62,638 nt of DNA from Deltaproteobacteria bacterium (GCA_016200545.1 JACQEO010000027.1:1-62638), one strand, 5' to 3'; shown: positions 48,801 through 59,230, counted from the stretch's first letter. Notes: generated by a model from the letters alone, not told the origin. Numbers and translations are program-made.

Positions 48801-50391
48801 GCAAGAGCTCGACGAAGGGTTGGCGCTGGTACGACGGGAGGCCGACTGCGGTGCGCTTCGCGCCGTCGTCGAGCAGCAGAAGGCGCGACTGGAGACATTG
48901 GCGGATCGGCTCGAGCGCGAGGTGGCCGAGACCGGCCGCGGGTCGGCTGAGCGTGTGACCGAGGCGCTGCGCGACCTTGCCGCTACGCGCGCGGACCTGG
49001 CGGATGTTCGGCGCACCGTCACCGCGCTCGTGACGACTCAGGAGAGCACCACGGACCAGGCTGCGTTCGAGCAGGGCCGGGCCGCGGAGGCGAGTTCGAC
49101 CACGGCGGCCCTCGATCGCCTTGCCGCCGATACGGCTGAGCGCCTGGCGGCGACGCTGGGAGTGGTCGAGGCGTTGCGTGAAGACGTCGAGCGACGGATT
49201 GCCGAGCACGACGCGACGCTCGAGACGCGCTTTCTGGGACGGGCACATGAGCGCGAGATCGAAGCGTTGCGCACGCGAACGCAAGGGCTCGACGAGCGGG
49301 TGGCGCTGGTGGCGCAGGAGGCCGACTGCGGGGCGCTCCGCGACGCCGTCGAGCAGCAGAAGGCGCAGATCGAAGCGCTCGCAGATCGGCTCGAGCACGA
49401 GGTGGGCGACGCGCGCCGCGAGCTCGGCGAGATGACGGCCGAGATCAGCCGACGCGCGGAAGAGGACGCTGCCCGGGCGGCGCAGGCGGCTTCGACCGCG
49501 GCGACGCTCGACGCGCGCTTGGACGCGCTGGTAGACCGGCTCGAGCACGAGGTGGGGAAGACCGACCGGGTGTCGGCGGAGCGTGTCGCCGAGGTGCTGC
49601 GCGACCTTGCGGCCACACGCGCGGATCTCGCGGACGTTCGGCACACTGTTGCGGAGCTCGCGACGGCTCAGGAGAGTGCCGCGGATGCGGTGCGCCGCGA
49701 GCTCGCGGAAATCGCAGCCGAGAGCGCGGCAGCGCATCGGACCGCCGTCGAGCTGATCGAGTCACGCGTCGAGAGCGTGCAGGTCGCATTCGAGCAGGCG
49801 AGTGCCGCGCAGGTGGCTTCGACCGCGGCAGCGCTCGATCGCCTTACCGGCGATACGACCGAACGCCTGGCGGCGACGGTCGAGGCGTTCGAAGAGCTGC
49901 GCACGGAAATGGATCGGCAGGCGGAGAGCGTCCGCGAGCTTCTCGCGGCGGCGGCGACAGCGGCGGCGGACGCGGACGGCTTCGAGGCGTCGGTGATGCG
50001 GCTCGAAACGCGTCAGGCCGCCGACCGGGAAGCGCTGAGCACCATCGTTCAGAAGTGTGAGGCGCGCCTCGCGGCGCTCGAGGGTCGCATTGGCGCCGCC
50101 GACGATCTCACGAGACACGTCGTCGAAGAACTCTCGCGCCTCGCGTCGCACGTGGTCCCGCTCGGCGCCGGCGCCGCAGGCGAGCGGCGCGGCGAGCATG
50201 CGCTCGCCCCGTGGGACGCAGGGACGGGCTGGCGGGTCGTCGAGCACGCGGAAGCCGTCCTCCACCGGATCTACGACGTCTCGGCGATGGTCGGCTCGCT
50301 GTTGGAGTACGTGAAGGTTCCGATCGCAGCGGCGCTCTTGGGCAGTACTCCGAGTGACGCCGACACCGAGGCGCGGGAGGAGCGGGAGTAA
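45805..50391 (+). CDS. GspE/PilB-type ATPase fused to zinc ribbons, receiver domain and long coiled coil
   Basis: 1528 residues. Order: MshEN-type N-domain (about 10-165); secretion/pilus ATPase (about 190-570) with Walker A GPTGSGKTT at 332-340, Walker B PDVILIGEIRD, and the tetracysteine CQSCC...CAAC followed by RQTGYAGRNGVYEV; two zinc ribbons (about 578-627: CPGC, CPHC, CREC, CAYC); a CheY-like receiver (about 651-775) with VVDDN, phospho-Asp703 in ILDLQMPGMDG, and Lys in VTKPF; then a coiled coil (about 830-1470) containing duplicated blocks. Typical PilB/GspE proteins are 550-600 residues, so over 900 residues are extra. It likely drives a type IV pilus or type II-like machine under phosphorelay control; no other pilus genes are in the window. 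Confidence 0.9.
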   Translation: MSTPASKPTEGRRALLRCLQREGKIAAEDVARLEKDAQEKSVSVAEVLEAEGIITEKDLAVFLATTLRLRLIDLTSYPFDPQMARELKEPIATRYNVVPIRLDEHSIEVATANPLDIEALKAVEFATGKRVHALIATRQEVHDALAHVYRLQESLDQFLQHVPDESVTLNELRDEGNDLRTIAREAELPPVVKLADLILIEGIKSRASDVHIEPGTDAVAVRYRIDGILEESFRFPKWVQNALIARLKVMAKLDITERRVPQDGRIQLRYTDRIVDLRVSSLPAQHGEKITLRILDATTGIKALDRLGFNDVDLQRMRDAIRKPEGLILVTGPTGSGKTTTLYALLREKFSPNLNIVTIENPIEYQLKGINQVEVNDKQGLTFAGVLRSVLRQDPDVILIGEIRDAETAQIAMQAAQTGHLVLSTVHTNDATAAITRLIDLGVEPFVVASTMHLIVAQRLVRRVCQSCCEPYEPSADSRRLLRLDDAAVAQLRRSKGCAACRQTGYAGRNGVYEVMPISPAMTKLIEANATESVIRQQARTEGFTSIVESAREKLLTGLTTPEEVLRVVQVNDYTPRCPGCNREIEEDYTVCPHCSAVLRTTCRECGKELTAGWTSCAYCGASTKADAGDATAGQEASGDASENGGRHRSYKALVVDDNAAIREIVRLTIERSQLSLAVVVAEDGPQALAVAAAERPDVVILDLQMPGMDGFEVCRRLRSDVRTAFVPVLMLSAQTSEESITQGFASGADDYVTKPFRRQDLLTRIRRMLERTYGKAAATSEDPATSMLYIEPTSDAAPALADERGAIDVGTEATAAEGDAYVRSSPSSPVSAALQTELNEVRRGLERMQVEHERALEQLRGETKATTAELEKVEAALRGGKRGRSGENPADGIADLRADMARREAALDAQIAALTSATDLEELRASVRDLEKRLAATAPNVEVGALMRAIEHHEQQLAALSDRFELDKGSKSKGGKGKNDADAATASRVELEALRTRTQELDEGLALVRREADCGALRAVVEQQKARLETLADRLEREVAETGRGSAERVTEALRDLAATRADLADVRRTVTALVTTQESTTDQAAFEQGRAAEASSTTAALDRLAADTAERLAATLGVVEALREDVERRIAEHDATLETRFLGRAHEREIEALRTRTQGLDERVALVAQEADCGALRDAVEQQKAQIEALADRLEHEVGDARRELGEMTAEISRRAEEDAARAAQAASTAATLDARLDALVDRLEHEVGKTDRVSAERVAEVLRDLAATRADLADVRHTVAELATAQESAADAVRRELAEIAAESAAAHRTAVELIESRVESVQVAFEQASAAQVASTAAALDRLTGDTTERLAATVEAFEELRTEMDRQAESVRELLAAAATAAADADGFEASVMRLETRQAADREALSTIVQKCEARLAALEGRIGAADDLTRHVVEELSRLASHVVPLGAGAAGERRGEHALAPWDAGTGWRVVEHAEAVLHRIYDVSAMVGSLLEYVKVPIAAALLGSTPSDADTEAREERE

Positions 50392-50395
50392 CGCC

Positions 50396-52168
<1,773 letters not shown>

Positions 52169-52481
52169 GTCGCAGCGAGTCAGCAACGCACGTGCCACGC
52201 GCTCGCGTGGCCTAGGCAACTCAAACCATTGACATCCTTATTAAATAATTGTGGGGAATGAGAACGACCGTCGTGCGTTCATGCAATGAGAGCGATTCGG
52301 CGCCGCGGTTTTGAGAGAGCGACGACCACTGCGGACTTCGGCCGAACGTGATCAGCAGCCCCGCGGCCCTCGGGCACGCGTCCAAGTCGAGGTGCCGCAA
52401 TCCTTCGCGGAGGACGGCGGCTCGTCGTAGCGCGGCTACGGCCCGCGTCACCCGTTTCGCGCGCCGGCGCGTATACCGGAT
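52169..52481. other. Divergent intergenic region between acyl-CoA dehydrogenase and P450 genes
   Basis: No gene. An unusual A/T-rich patch (about 52226-52255) in an otherwise G/C-rich region lies 60-85 nt upstream of the dehydrogenase start and is the best place for its promoter. The P450 start (52482) has no clear Shine-Dalgarno. Confidence 0.4.
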
Positions 52482-53858
52482 ATGACGATCACGCGAACGT
52501 CGCCGCGACCGCCCGGCCCCGCAGGCCGCCCCGTTTTCGGAAACGCCCGCGAGTTTCGCAGGGATCCGCTCGGATTCCTCGCCGGTGTCGCGCGCGACTA
52601 CGGCGACGTCGTCGAGATCCGCCTCGGTCCTGAGCGCATGCTGGTGCTGAGCCGCCCCGAGGATATCGAAGACGTCTTGGTCACGCGGCCCGAATGCTTC
52701 CGCAAGTCGCGGATCATCCGCGTGATCGGGCGCCTCGTTCTCGGCGTCGCGCTCGACGCCACCGACGGCGAGCAGTGGCGCCGGCAACGGCGCTGGGCGG
52801 TGCCAGCGTTCCGTCCGGCGCGGCTCGAGGAGTACGGCGCGATCGCCGCCGACGAGGCGACGCGCGCGGTCGCGACGTGGCGTGACGGCGAGGCGCGCGC
52901 GTTTCACCGCGACGCGCTCCGCCTCATGCTCGCGATCAACGCCCGCGTCTTCTGCGGCGTCGAGCTCGCGGACGCTGCGCCCGCGGTCGCCGACGGCATG
53001 GTGCGTGCGCTCGACGGCTTCGCTTGCCGTCTCACGCTCGGCATCCCCGTGCCCGATTGGCTGCCGGCACCCTGCAACCTCGCCATGCGGCGCGGCATGG
53101 CGCCGATTCACCGTTTCGTGCGCGCTCTCATCGCGGCGCGCCGCGCCGCGGGACACGACGGCGAGGATCTGCTCTCGATCCTGCTGGCGGCGCGCGACGA
53201 CACCGGCCGGCCGTGTCTCACCGACGCGCAGCTCGTCGACGAGGTGAGCATCATGTTCGCCCTCGGCGCGCATCAGGAGTCGCTGGCGCTCGCTTGGGGT
53301 GCCTGGTTGCTCGCGCGCCACCCCGAGGCCGAGCGCCGGCTGCACGTCGAAATCGACGACGTCCTCGCGGGCCGCCCGCCGACGCCAGCCGACCCGCCGC
53401 GGCTTCCCTACACGGCGGCCGTAGTCGACGAGATTCTACGGCTCTACCCGCCGTTCTTCCTCGTCGTCCGCGAATCGCTGATCGACGGCGAGCTCGGCGG
53501 CCACCGACTCGACAAGGGGACGTCGATCGGGCTCTGTACCTGGGTGACTCAGCGTCATCCGCGGTATTTCGTCGACCCCGACGCGTTTCGACCGGAGCGG
53601 TGGCTCGACGGCCTGGCGCGCCGACTGCCGCGTTTCGCCTATTTCCCCTTCGGCGGCGGGCCGCGCGTGTGCATCGCCAACGCCGTGGTACGGACGCACC
53701 TCACGATCGTCCTGGCGACGATCGCGCAGCGCTGCGTGCTGCGGCCGCGTCGCGGTCACGTCGCCGTCCCCGATCCGGTGATCGGTCTCGGGATGCGCGG
53801 CGGATTGCCGGTCACGGTCGAGCGGCGCGCCGCCGTCGCACGGAGCACGGCGGCGTGA
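52482..53858 (+). CDS. Cytochrome P450
   Basis: A 458-residue haem monooxygenase without a membrane anchor but with the Pro-rich start PPGPAGRPVFGN. I-helix FALGAHQESLALAW replaces the usual A-G-x-E-T with G-A-H-Q-E-S; K-helix ExxR is VVDEILRLYPP; the haem loop is FPFGGGPRVCIANAV, where the residue after Cys-Ile is Ala rather than the usual Gly. Long-chain or terpenoid hydroxylation is plausible. It begins an operon: its stop overlaps the sigma factor start by 4 nt (GTGA). Confidence 0.93.
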   Translation: MTITRTSPRPPGPAGRPVFGNAREFRRDPLGFLAGVARDYGDVVEIRLGPERMLVLSRPEDIEDVLVTRPECFRKSRIIRVIGRLVLGVALDATDGEQWRRQRRWAVPAFRPARLEEYGAIAADEATRAVATWRDGEARAFHRDALRLMLAINARVFCGVELADAAPAVADGMVRALDGFACRLTLGIPVPDWLPAPCNLAMRRGMAPIHRFVRALIAARRAAGHDGEDLLSILLAARDDTGRPCLTDAQLVDEVSIMFALGAHQESLALAWGAWLLARHPEAERRLHVEIDDVLAGRPPTPADPPRLPYTAAVVDEILRLYPPFFLVVRESLIDGELGGHRLDKGTSIGLCTWVTQRHPRYFVDPDAFRPERWLDGLARRLPRFAYFPFGGGPRVCIANAVVRTHLTIVLATIAQRCVLRPRRGHVAVPDPVIGLGMRGGLPVTVERRAAVARSTAA

Positions 53859-54484
53859 GCGGGAGAGCGGCGACGGCGAAGCCGACCGGCGCGACGGGCT
53901 CGGGTCGGCAGGCGCGACACGTGCTCGCGGACGCGCGCGAGCCTTCCGACGCCGCGCTCCTCGCTGGCGTCGCGCGCGGCAGGTCGGACGCCTTCACCGT
54001 CCTCGTGCGGCGCTACGAGCGGCGCTTCTACACGATCGCGCGCCGCATGCTGGGCCGCGACGCCGACGCGGAGGACGCGGTGCAGCTCGCGTTTCTCCAC
54101 GTGCTTACCCGCGCCGACGGCTACGACGCCACCTGGAAGGGCTCGACCTGGCTCTACCGCGTGCTGACGAACGTCTGTATCGATGCCTGGCGGAAGCGGC
54201 GCCTCGAGGAGCCGGAGGAGTCGTCGGAATCGGTCCGCGCCCCGAGCGTGACGTTCGGCGGCAGGCGTGTGTCCGCGACGGCCGCTGCCGAGCGGCTCGA
54301 CGTCCAGACTGCGCTCGCGAAGTTGCCGACGGAGGCGCGCGTGATCCTGCTCTGTTGCTACGTCGGCGGCCTCTCGTATCGCGAGATCGCGCGTATCCGC
54401 GGCATTTCGGTCAACACGGTGAAAACGCAACTCGGGCGCGCAAAGCGGCTCATGCGTCGGCACCTCGAAGAGGAGAAGGCATGA
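53855..54484 (+). CDS. ECF-type RNA polymerase sigma factor
   Basis: A 209-residue sigma-70 family protein. Region 2: LVRRYERRFYTIARRMLGRD, EDAVQLAFLHVLTRADGY, STWLYRVLTNVCIDAWRKRR. Region 4: LPTEARVILLCCYVGGLSYR, then EIARIRGISVNTVKTQLGRA. There is no anti-sigma gene next to it; the following gene is a DNA repair methyltransferase. Start GTG 53855 overlaps the P450 stop and the end overlaps the next start (ATGA), so all three genes are translationally coupled. Confidence 0.93.
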   Translation: MSGRAATAKPTGATGSGRQARHVLADAREPSDAALLAGVARGRSDAFTVLVRRYERRFYTIARRMLGRDADAEDAVQLAFLHVLTRADGYDATWKGSTWLYRVLTNVCIDAWRKRRLEEPEESSESVRAPSVTFGGRRVSATAAAERLDVQTALAKLPTEARVILLCCYVGGLSYREIARIRGISVNTVKTQLGRAKRLMRRHLEEEKA

Positions 54485-55227
54485 CACCGGATCGAGACGA
54501 CACCTGCCTGCACACCCTGCTCGGCGACCTCGAGTCGCCGACAGGCCTCGCCACGCGCATTGTACACAGCGCCCGCGCGCGTCGATCTGCCGGCGAGACG
54601 CCGACATTCGACGTCGTCGCGTCGGAGCGCGGCGTCACGCGCGTGCGGATCGGGCGCGGTCTCACCAGCGCTCCGAGCGCGCATGCGCGCGCCCTCGCGG
54701 AAACGGCGCGTACCCAGCTCACGCAGTATCTCGCGGGCGCGCGCGCGGTCTTCACCGTGCCCGTCGATCTCGGCGCCGTTCCGGACTTCCAGCGCCGCGT
54801 CTTGCGCGCCGCGCTCGCGATCCCATTCGGTGCCGTCCGACCCTACGCGTGGGTCGCCGCGCGCATCGGGCACGCACGCGCGGTCCGCGCGGTGGGAACG
54901 GCGCTCGGCGCCAACCCGCTGCCACTCCTCGTGCCCTGTCACCGGGTCGTGCGCGCCGATGGTGCGCTCGGCGGCTACATCTTCGGGTTGTCGCTGAAGG
55001 AACGCCTCCTCGCGCTCGAGCATGAGACGCCGCTCTATGTCGGCTGCACCTCGACGCGCATCCTCTGCGTCCGCGGCTGCGCACACGAGCGCCGCATGCG
55101 GCCCGATCGGCGCGTCGTCTTCGCCTCGGTCGCGGACGCACACAGCGTCGGCTATCGGCCGTGCGCCGTGTGTGACGTCACGGCCGTCGCGGCCGCGCCA
55201 CGTCGCCGCGAACGAAAAAGCCGCTGA
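54481..55227 (+). CDS. Methylated-DNA--protein-cysteine methyltransferase with C-terminal Ada zinc domain
   Basis: A 248-residue protein. Residues about 60-185 are an Ogt domain: DFQRRVLRAALAIPFGAVRP, GTALGANPLPLLVPCHRVVR (active-site Cys in PCHRV) and LGGYIFGLSLKERLLALE. Residues about 190-240 resemble the Ada metal-binding domain: YVGCTSTRILCVRGCAHERR, then VVFASVADAHSVGYRPCAVC, keeping four cysteines in C-x3-C and C-x2-C. In Ada the zinc domain is N-terminal and followed by AraC HTH; here the order is reversed and the HTH is missing. It repairs O6-alkylguanine, and the zinc domain may sense methyl phosphotriesters. Coupling to an ECF sigma factor suggests alkylation-responsive regulation. 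Confidence 0.88.
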   Translation: MTPDRDDTCLHTLLGDLESPTGLATRIVHSARARRSAGETPTFDVVASERGVTRVRIGRGLTSAPSAHARALAETARTQLTQYLAGARAVFTVPVDLGAVPDFQRRVLRAALAIPFGAVRPYAWVAARIGHARAVRAVGTALGANPLPLLVPCHRVVRADGALGGYIFGLSLKERLLALEHETPLYVGCTSTRILCVRGCAHERRMRPDRRVVFASVADAHSVGYRPCAVCDVTAVAAAPRRRERKSR

Positions 55228-55289
55228 GGTCCGATCACCGCCGCGCGCCGGACCTTGCCGGCGCTCGCGAAAGCGCGCATACGGCCGCA

Positions 55290-57053
55290 GTGCGCAGCGT
55301 GATCGCCGCGGGTGGCTACACCCTCTTTGCCGTCGTCGTCACCTATCCGCTCGTCTGGCACCTCGGCACGTCGCTTCCAGGCATGCCGTTCGGGGACCAG
55401 ACGCAGTACCTCTGGTGCATCGACACGTTTTGGACGCAGCTCCTCGCCGGCGAAAGCCCGTTTCACACCGACCGGGTCCTCTATCCGGTCGGCGCCAACC
55501 TGATGCATACCGGGCTGGCACCGTTCGTGTCGCTCTTCGCGTGGCCGATTTGGACGCAGCCGGTGCTCTACCTCGGCCTCGCCGTGCCCGCGAGCCTGGT
55601 GCTGGCGGCGCTCGGCATGCGTGCGCTCGTCGCGCGGCTGACCGGGAGCGTGCTCGCCGGGACGATCGCCGGATGCTTCTACGCGTTCAGCCCGGTCGTG
55701 CTCTCGCTCACCGACTCGTCGCACTACTACAAGGTGGTCTCGGCGGCGCTCCTTCCCTGGGGATTGGACGCACTAGTCGCCTTCCTACGCGCGCCACGGA
55801 CACGCACGATCGTCGCGCTCAGCGTCGTCACGTGGAGCCTCGTCTTCACGGACTACTACGAGACCGTTCTGTTCCTCGTGTTCGTCGCCGTCGTCGGCAT
55901 CCCGTCGCTGCGGCGCAGGCATCTTCCCCTCGTCGGTGCGGCGCTGGCGGCCAACCTCGCTCTGGTGTTCGCGGCGACGCGCTGGGTGTTTCCGCCGCTC
56001 GACACCAGCGATCTCATGAGCGGCGGGGCGACGTTCTGGACGCACTCGACGATCAATCTGGCCGACCTCTTCGTTCCGAGCAGCGCCAACCCGCTGCTCG
56101 GCGCGCTCGGACGGTTCGCCTTCGACCGCCCGAACGGCGACGTCGACAGCTACTATCTCGGCTGCGGCGTCCTCGTGCTGGCGGTCCTCGCCTTCGGACG
56201 GCAGCGTCCGCGCGAGATGGTGCCGCTCGCGGTCGCGGGCCTGATCCTGACCATGCTCGCCTGCGGCACCGCGGTGCGCGCCGGCACGACCGTGCTCCTC
56301 ACGGAAGCGAAGACGCCGTGGTTCTGGCTCGTCCAGCTGCCGTACCTGGACATCCTCGACTTGCCGCGCTGCTTCGTCCTCGGCACCCAACTCGTCCTCG
56401 CCACCCTCGCCGGGACGGGGCTCGCGCGCCTGCTCGCCGTGCCTGGACGCCGGCGCCTCGTGCTCATCGGCGCCGCCACCATCTTCGCTCTCGAGTATGG
56501 TCAGGTGGGAATGCGCCTCTACGCGTTGACCGTTCCCGCCGTGTACCACCGGCTCGCCGCGCTGCCTGATCGGACGCTCCTCGAGGTGCCCTCGGGCGTC
56601 ACGGAGAGCAAGATGGTCTTCGGCTACGACCTCAGCCGGCCGAGCAACAACGAGCAGATGTATTTCCAGACGATTCACCGCAAGCGTCGGGTCGGTGGCT
56701 ATCTGTCACGCATTCCCCGTTCCACGTACCGCTGGTTCGATTCCCAACCCGTGATCGGCGACATCTTCATGCTCGCCAACCCGACCTGGAATGCGGCCTC
56801 ATGGATCTGGGAGTCGCGCCCGCGCGTGACGCGCTTGCCCGACTATCCGCCCGAGGTCGTCGACCGCTTCATCGACGTCCTCGATCTCGGGTACGTGCTG
56901 GTGCAGCCGAGCTCGCGTCAGCCGCTCTTCGCCGAAAACATCGACCGGCTACTCGCCGGCCGCATCGCGTCGCGCGACGTCGACCCCGACGGCTTCGTGC
57001 TCTACGTCCTCGATCGGGGCGGCGAGGTCAGGATCGGCCGCGGGGCTCGGTGA
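55290..57053 (+). CDS. Polytopic membrane protein, glycosyltransferase-C-like
   Basis: A 587-residue protein with about 11 membrane helices and a soluble C-terminal domain of about 150 residues (EVPSGVTESKMVFGYDLSRP, VIGDIFMLANPTWN). The N-terminal loop has GDQTQYLWCIDTFWTQLLAG, similar to acidic first loops of GT-C enzymes or YfhO-like proteins. No catalytic motif can be named. It starts 62 nt after the Ogt gene with a possible weak coupling. Its last 26 nt overlap the end of the convergent patatin gene. Confidence 0.7.
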   Translation: MRSVIAAGGYTLFAVVVTYPLVWHLGTSLPGMPFGDQTQYLWCIDTFWTQLLAGESPFHTDRVLYPVGANLMHTGLAPFVSLFAWPIWTQPVLYLGLAVPASLVLAALGMRALVARLTGSVLAGTIAGCFYAFSPVVLSLTDSSHYYKVVSAALLPWGLDALVAFLRAPRTRTIVALSVVTWSLVFTDYYETVLFLVFVAVVGIPSLRRRHLPLVGAALAANLALVFAATRWVFPPLDTSDLMSGGATFWTHSTINLADLFVPSSANPLLGALGRFAFDRPNGDVDSYYLGCGVLVLAVLAFGRQRPREMVPLAVAGLILTMLACGTAVRAGTTVLLTEAKTPWFWLVQLPYLDILDLPRCFVLGTQLVLATLAGTGLARLLAVPGRRRLVLIGAATIFALEYGQVGMRLYALTVPAVYHRLAALPDRTLLEVPSGVTESKMVFGYDLSRPSNNEQMYFQTIHRKRRVGGYLSRIPRSTYRWFDSQPVIGDIFMLANPTWNAASWIWESRPRVTRLPDYPPEVVDRFIDVLDLGYVLVQPSSRQPLFAENIDRLLAGRIASRDVDPDGFVLYVLDRGGEVRIGRGAR

Positions 57054-58125
57054 CGCGCAGCGAAACTACTTTGCCGCCGCTCGTCGGTGCGCCGAGCGGC
57101 GCCGCGTCGCTCGCGCCCGTGGCGCCGCGGGCCGTCGCGGGCACGACCGCGCCGCCGTCGACGGCGACGACCGGCCGCATGTCGCGCAGCTCGACGGGAC
57201 GTCGCCCGCGGCGTCGTGCGGCGCCGATGCCGATCTCGGCGCGGCTGCCGCGCGTGCGCGCGTGCTCCTCGAGACGCTTCCGCGCCGCGAAGACGCGCTT
57301 GGCGTCGCGGTAGCCGGCCTCCATGAGGTTGCGATTCTTGCTCGGGTAGGCGTTGAAGACGTGTAGCGGGCCGAAGCCGCTGTACTGCTCACCGGGCTCG
57401 ATCACGGTGACGGGGACGCCGTTCAAGCGCCCGCTCTCCATACGCGCGTAGAGGTAGCCCATGTTGCCGATCGTCCGCCACATGACGTCGAGGAAGCGTT
57501 GGATGAAGTCCGGGAACGAGCCGAAGCGGCCCTTGTACGGCAGCTGGCTCGCGATTGGCGCCAGGAGGTAGATCTCGGTCGCGCCGAGGCCGAGTGCGTG
57601 CTCGAGCGGGATGTTCCACGCGAAGCCGCCGTCGACAAACGAGTCGCCGCGGAACTGAATCGGCGGAAAGAGGAACGGGATGGCGTAGCCGGCGCGGGAG
57701 ATGGTGCGCAGCTCGCGCCAGTCGGCGCAGTCGCGCTTCGAGTACACTTCGCCGCGGCCGCGCGAGAGATTGAGCAGGATGAACTCGAGCCCGATACGGC
57801 TCTCGAAGATCTTCGGGAAGTCGATGTATTCCTCGATGGAACCGCTCAGGCGATCCATCGAGAAGAGCGACCGGCCGAAGATCGGGTTGTGCCAGAGGTG
57901 CGGCGAGAAGATGCGCGGGATCGAGCGAAACTCGCTCCACGCTTGCTCGAGCTGCGGCACGCCGCCGGAGGCGTAGCAACAGGCGTTGATCACGCCGATC
58001 GAGCTGCCGACGATGACGTCGGGCTTGATGCCCTGCTCGTCGAGGAATTTGAGGGCGCCGACGTGGTGCGCGCCGAGCGCGGCGCCGCCGCCGAGGATGA
58101 AGACGCGCTTCTGTTTGCGCGCCAT
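57028..58125 (-). CDS. Patatin-like phospholipase
   Basis: A 365-residue serine lipid hydrolase. It has the oxyanion Gly-rich start VFILGGGAALGAHHVGALK, the nucleophile VIVGSSIGVINAC (G-x-S-x-G), and the catalytic Asp in SFVDGGFAWNIP. The C-terminal 70 residues are basic and probably disordered. It cleaves acyl chains from phospholipids or neutral lipids. It is the third gene in an operon with the epimerase and acyltransferase; start ATG 58125 is 2 nt from the previous stop. Confidence 0.92.
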   Translation of the reverse strand: MARKQKRVFILGGGAALGAHHVGALKFLDEQGIKPDVIVGSSIGVINACCYASGGVPQLEQAWSEFRSIPRIFSPHLWHNPIFGRSLFSMDRLSGSIEEYIDFPKIFESRIGLEFILLNLSRGRGEVYSKRDCADWRELRTISRAGYAIPFLFPPIQFRGDSFVDGGFAWNIPLEHALGLGATEIYLLAPIASQLPYKGRFGSFPDFIQRFLDVMWRTIGNMGYLYARMESGRLNGVPVTVIEPGEQYSGFGPLHVFNAYPSKNRNLMEAGYRDAKRVFAARKRLEEHARTRGSRAEIGIGAARRRGRRPVELRDMRPVVAVDGGAVVPATARGATGASDAAPLGAPTSGGKVVSLRVTEPRGRS

Positions 58126-58127
58126 GG

Positions 58128-59207
58128 CTAGAAGAAGATGCTGCGGCGCTGCCGCAGCCCGCGCTGGATCATGTCGTGGATTCGCCCCTTCACCTGCTCC
58201 ACCTTCTTCACGATCACCTCGTCCTCGTCGTTGGGGTTGCCGCGGAACTCCATCGGCGCGCCGAAGTAGATGTGGTAGCGCGTCGGCAACGGAAAGAAAT
58301 TCAGCACGATCGGGAACGCCGGCATGGAGAGGAGGTGCGCGAGCGGTCGGAAGTTGCCGAGCGACGGTGCCTGCTCCTCCGAGCCGACGACCGCGACCGG
58401 CACGATCGGGGTGTTCGTCTGCAGCGCCAAGCGCATGAAGCCGTTGCCGAATTCCTGCAGCTTGTAGCGCTCCCGGAAGGGCTTGTTCATGCCGCGCACG
58501 CCCTCGGGGAATGCGATCACCGCCTCGCCATGCTCGAGAATGTCGATGCAGTTCTTCGGGGTGCCGACGACGCCGCCAACGCGCGCCATGAAGACGTTGA
58601 AGAAGGGCAGGGTGGGCAGCCAGTACTCACCCATGCCGCGCAGCGGTCGCGGCGGGTCGGCCTCGAGGACCGTCGCCGTCCCGATCATGCAAGCGTCGAT
58701 CGCGATCTGCCCGGCATGGTTGGCGATTACCAGCATGCGTCCGCGCGGGAGGTTCTCGAGGCCGTACGCCTTCACGCGGAAGTAGTACTTGTAGAAGAGC
58801 GCGAAGGTGAGCATCGTGCGCCGCGCGACGTCGACGTTCAGGCCCCAGGGATCGTAGCCGTAGCTGTTGAGCTCGAGCGGCGCCTTGGCGAGGCGATCGC
58901 GAATCTCGTGGTTGAGCTCGCGCAGGAAGCGCGGCGCCAGGCTCTCGAGGATGCCGCCGGCGAGACTCTGAAGGCCGTCGAGCGAGTCGGCGAGCACGTC
59001 GGGTGGGCGCTCGCTCGGGATGCCGCCGGGGCCGAGGCCGAACGCCCGGTCGAGAATCGGCACCGATTCGGGTTCGGCGGCCGCCGCCGCAGGCGCCGCG
59101 GGCGCCGACTCGAGCGCGGCGTCGGGCGCGCGTGCCGGCGGTGCGGGAGGAGCGCCCGCGTGGGTCTTGCCGCCGCGTCGCTCGGAGATCTTGTCGGTCT
59201 TTGCCAC
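58128..59207 (-). CDS. Lysophospholipid acyltransferase (PlsC/LPLAT, MGAT-like)
   Basis: A 359-residue membrane-associated acyltransferase. The first 95 residues are Ala/Pro-rich and disordered. The catalytic block is MLVIANHAGQIAIDACMIGT, a spaced H-x(6)-D variant typical of the LPLAT MGAT-like branch rather than H-x4-D, followed by GVVGTPKNCIDILEHGEAVI and the acceptor-site FPEGVRGMNKPF. It transfers acyl groups to lysophospholipids or diacylglycerol. It is directly ahead of patatin, so the pair may exchange acyl chains in membrane lipids. Confidence 0.9.
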   Translation of the reverse strand: MAKTDKISERRGGKTHAGAPPAPPARAPDAALESAPAAPAAAAAEPESVPILDRAFGLGPGGIPSERPPDVLADSLDGLQSLAGGILESLAPRFLRELNHEIRDRLAKAPLELNSYGYDPWGLNVDVARRTMLTFALFYKYYFRVKAYGLENLPRGRMLVIANHAGQIAIDACMIGTATVLEADPPRPLRGMGEYWLPTLPFFNVFMARVGGVVGTPKNCIDILEHGEAVIAFPEGVRGMNKPFRERYKLQEFGNGFMRLALQTNTPIVPVAVVGSEEQAPSLGNFRPLAHLLSMPAFPIVLNFFPLPTRYHIYFGAPMEFRGNPNDEDEVIVKKVEQVKGRIHDMIQRGLRQRRSIFF

Positions 59208-59230
59208 CTGATTCTCCCGCCCCGTGTCTG

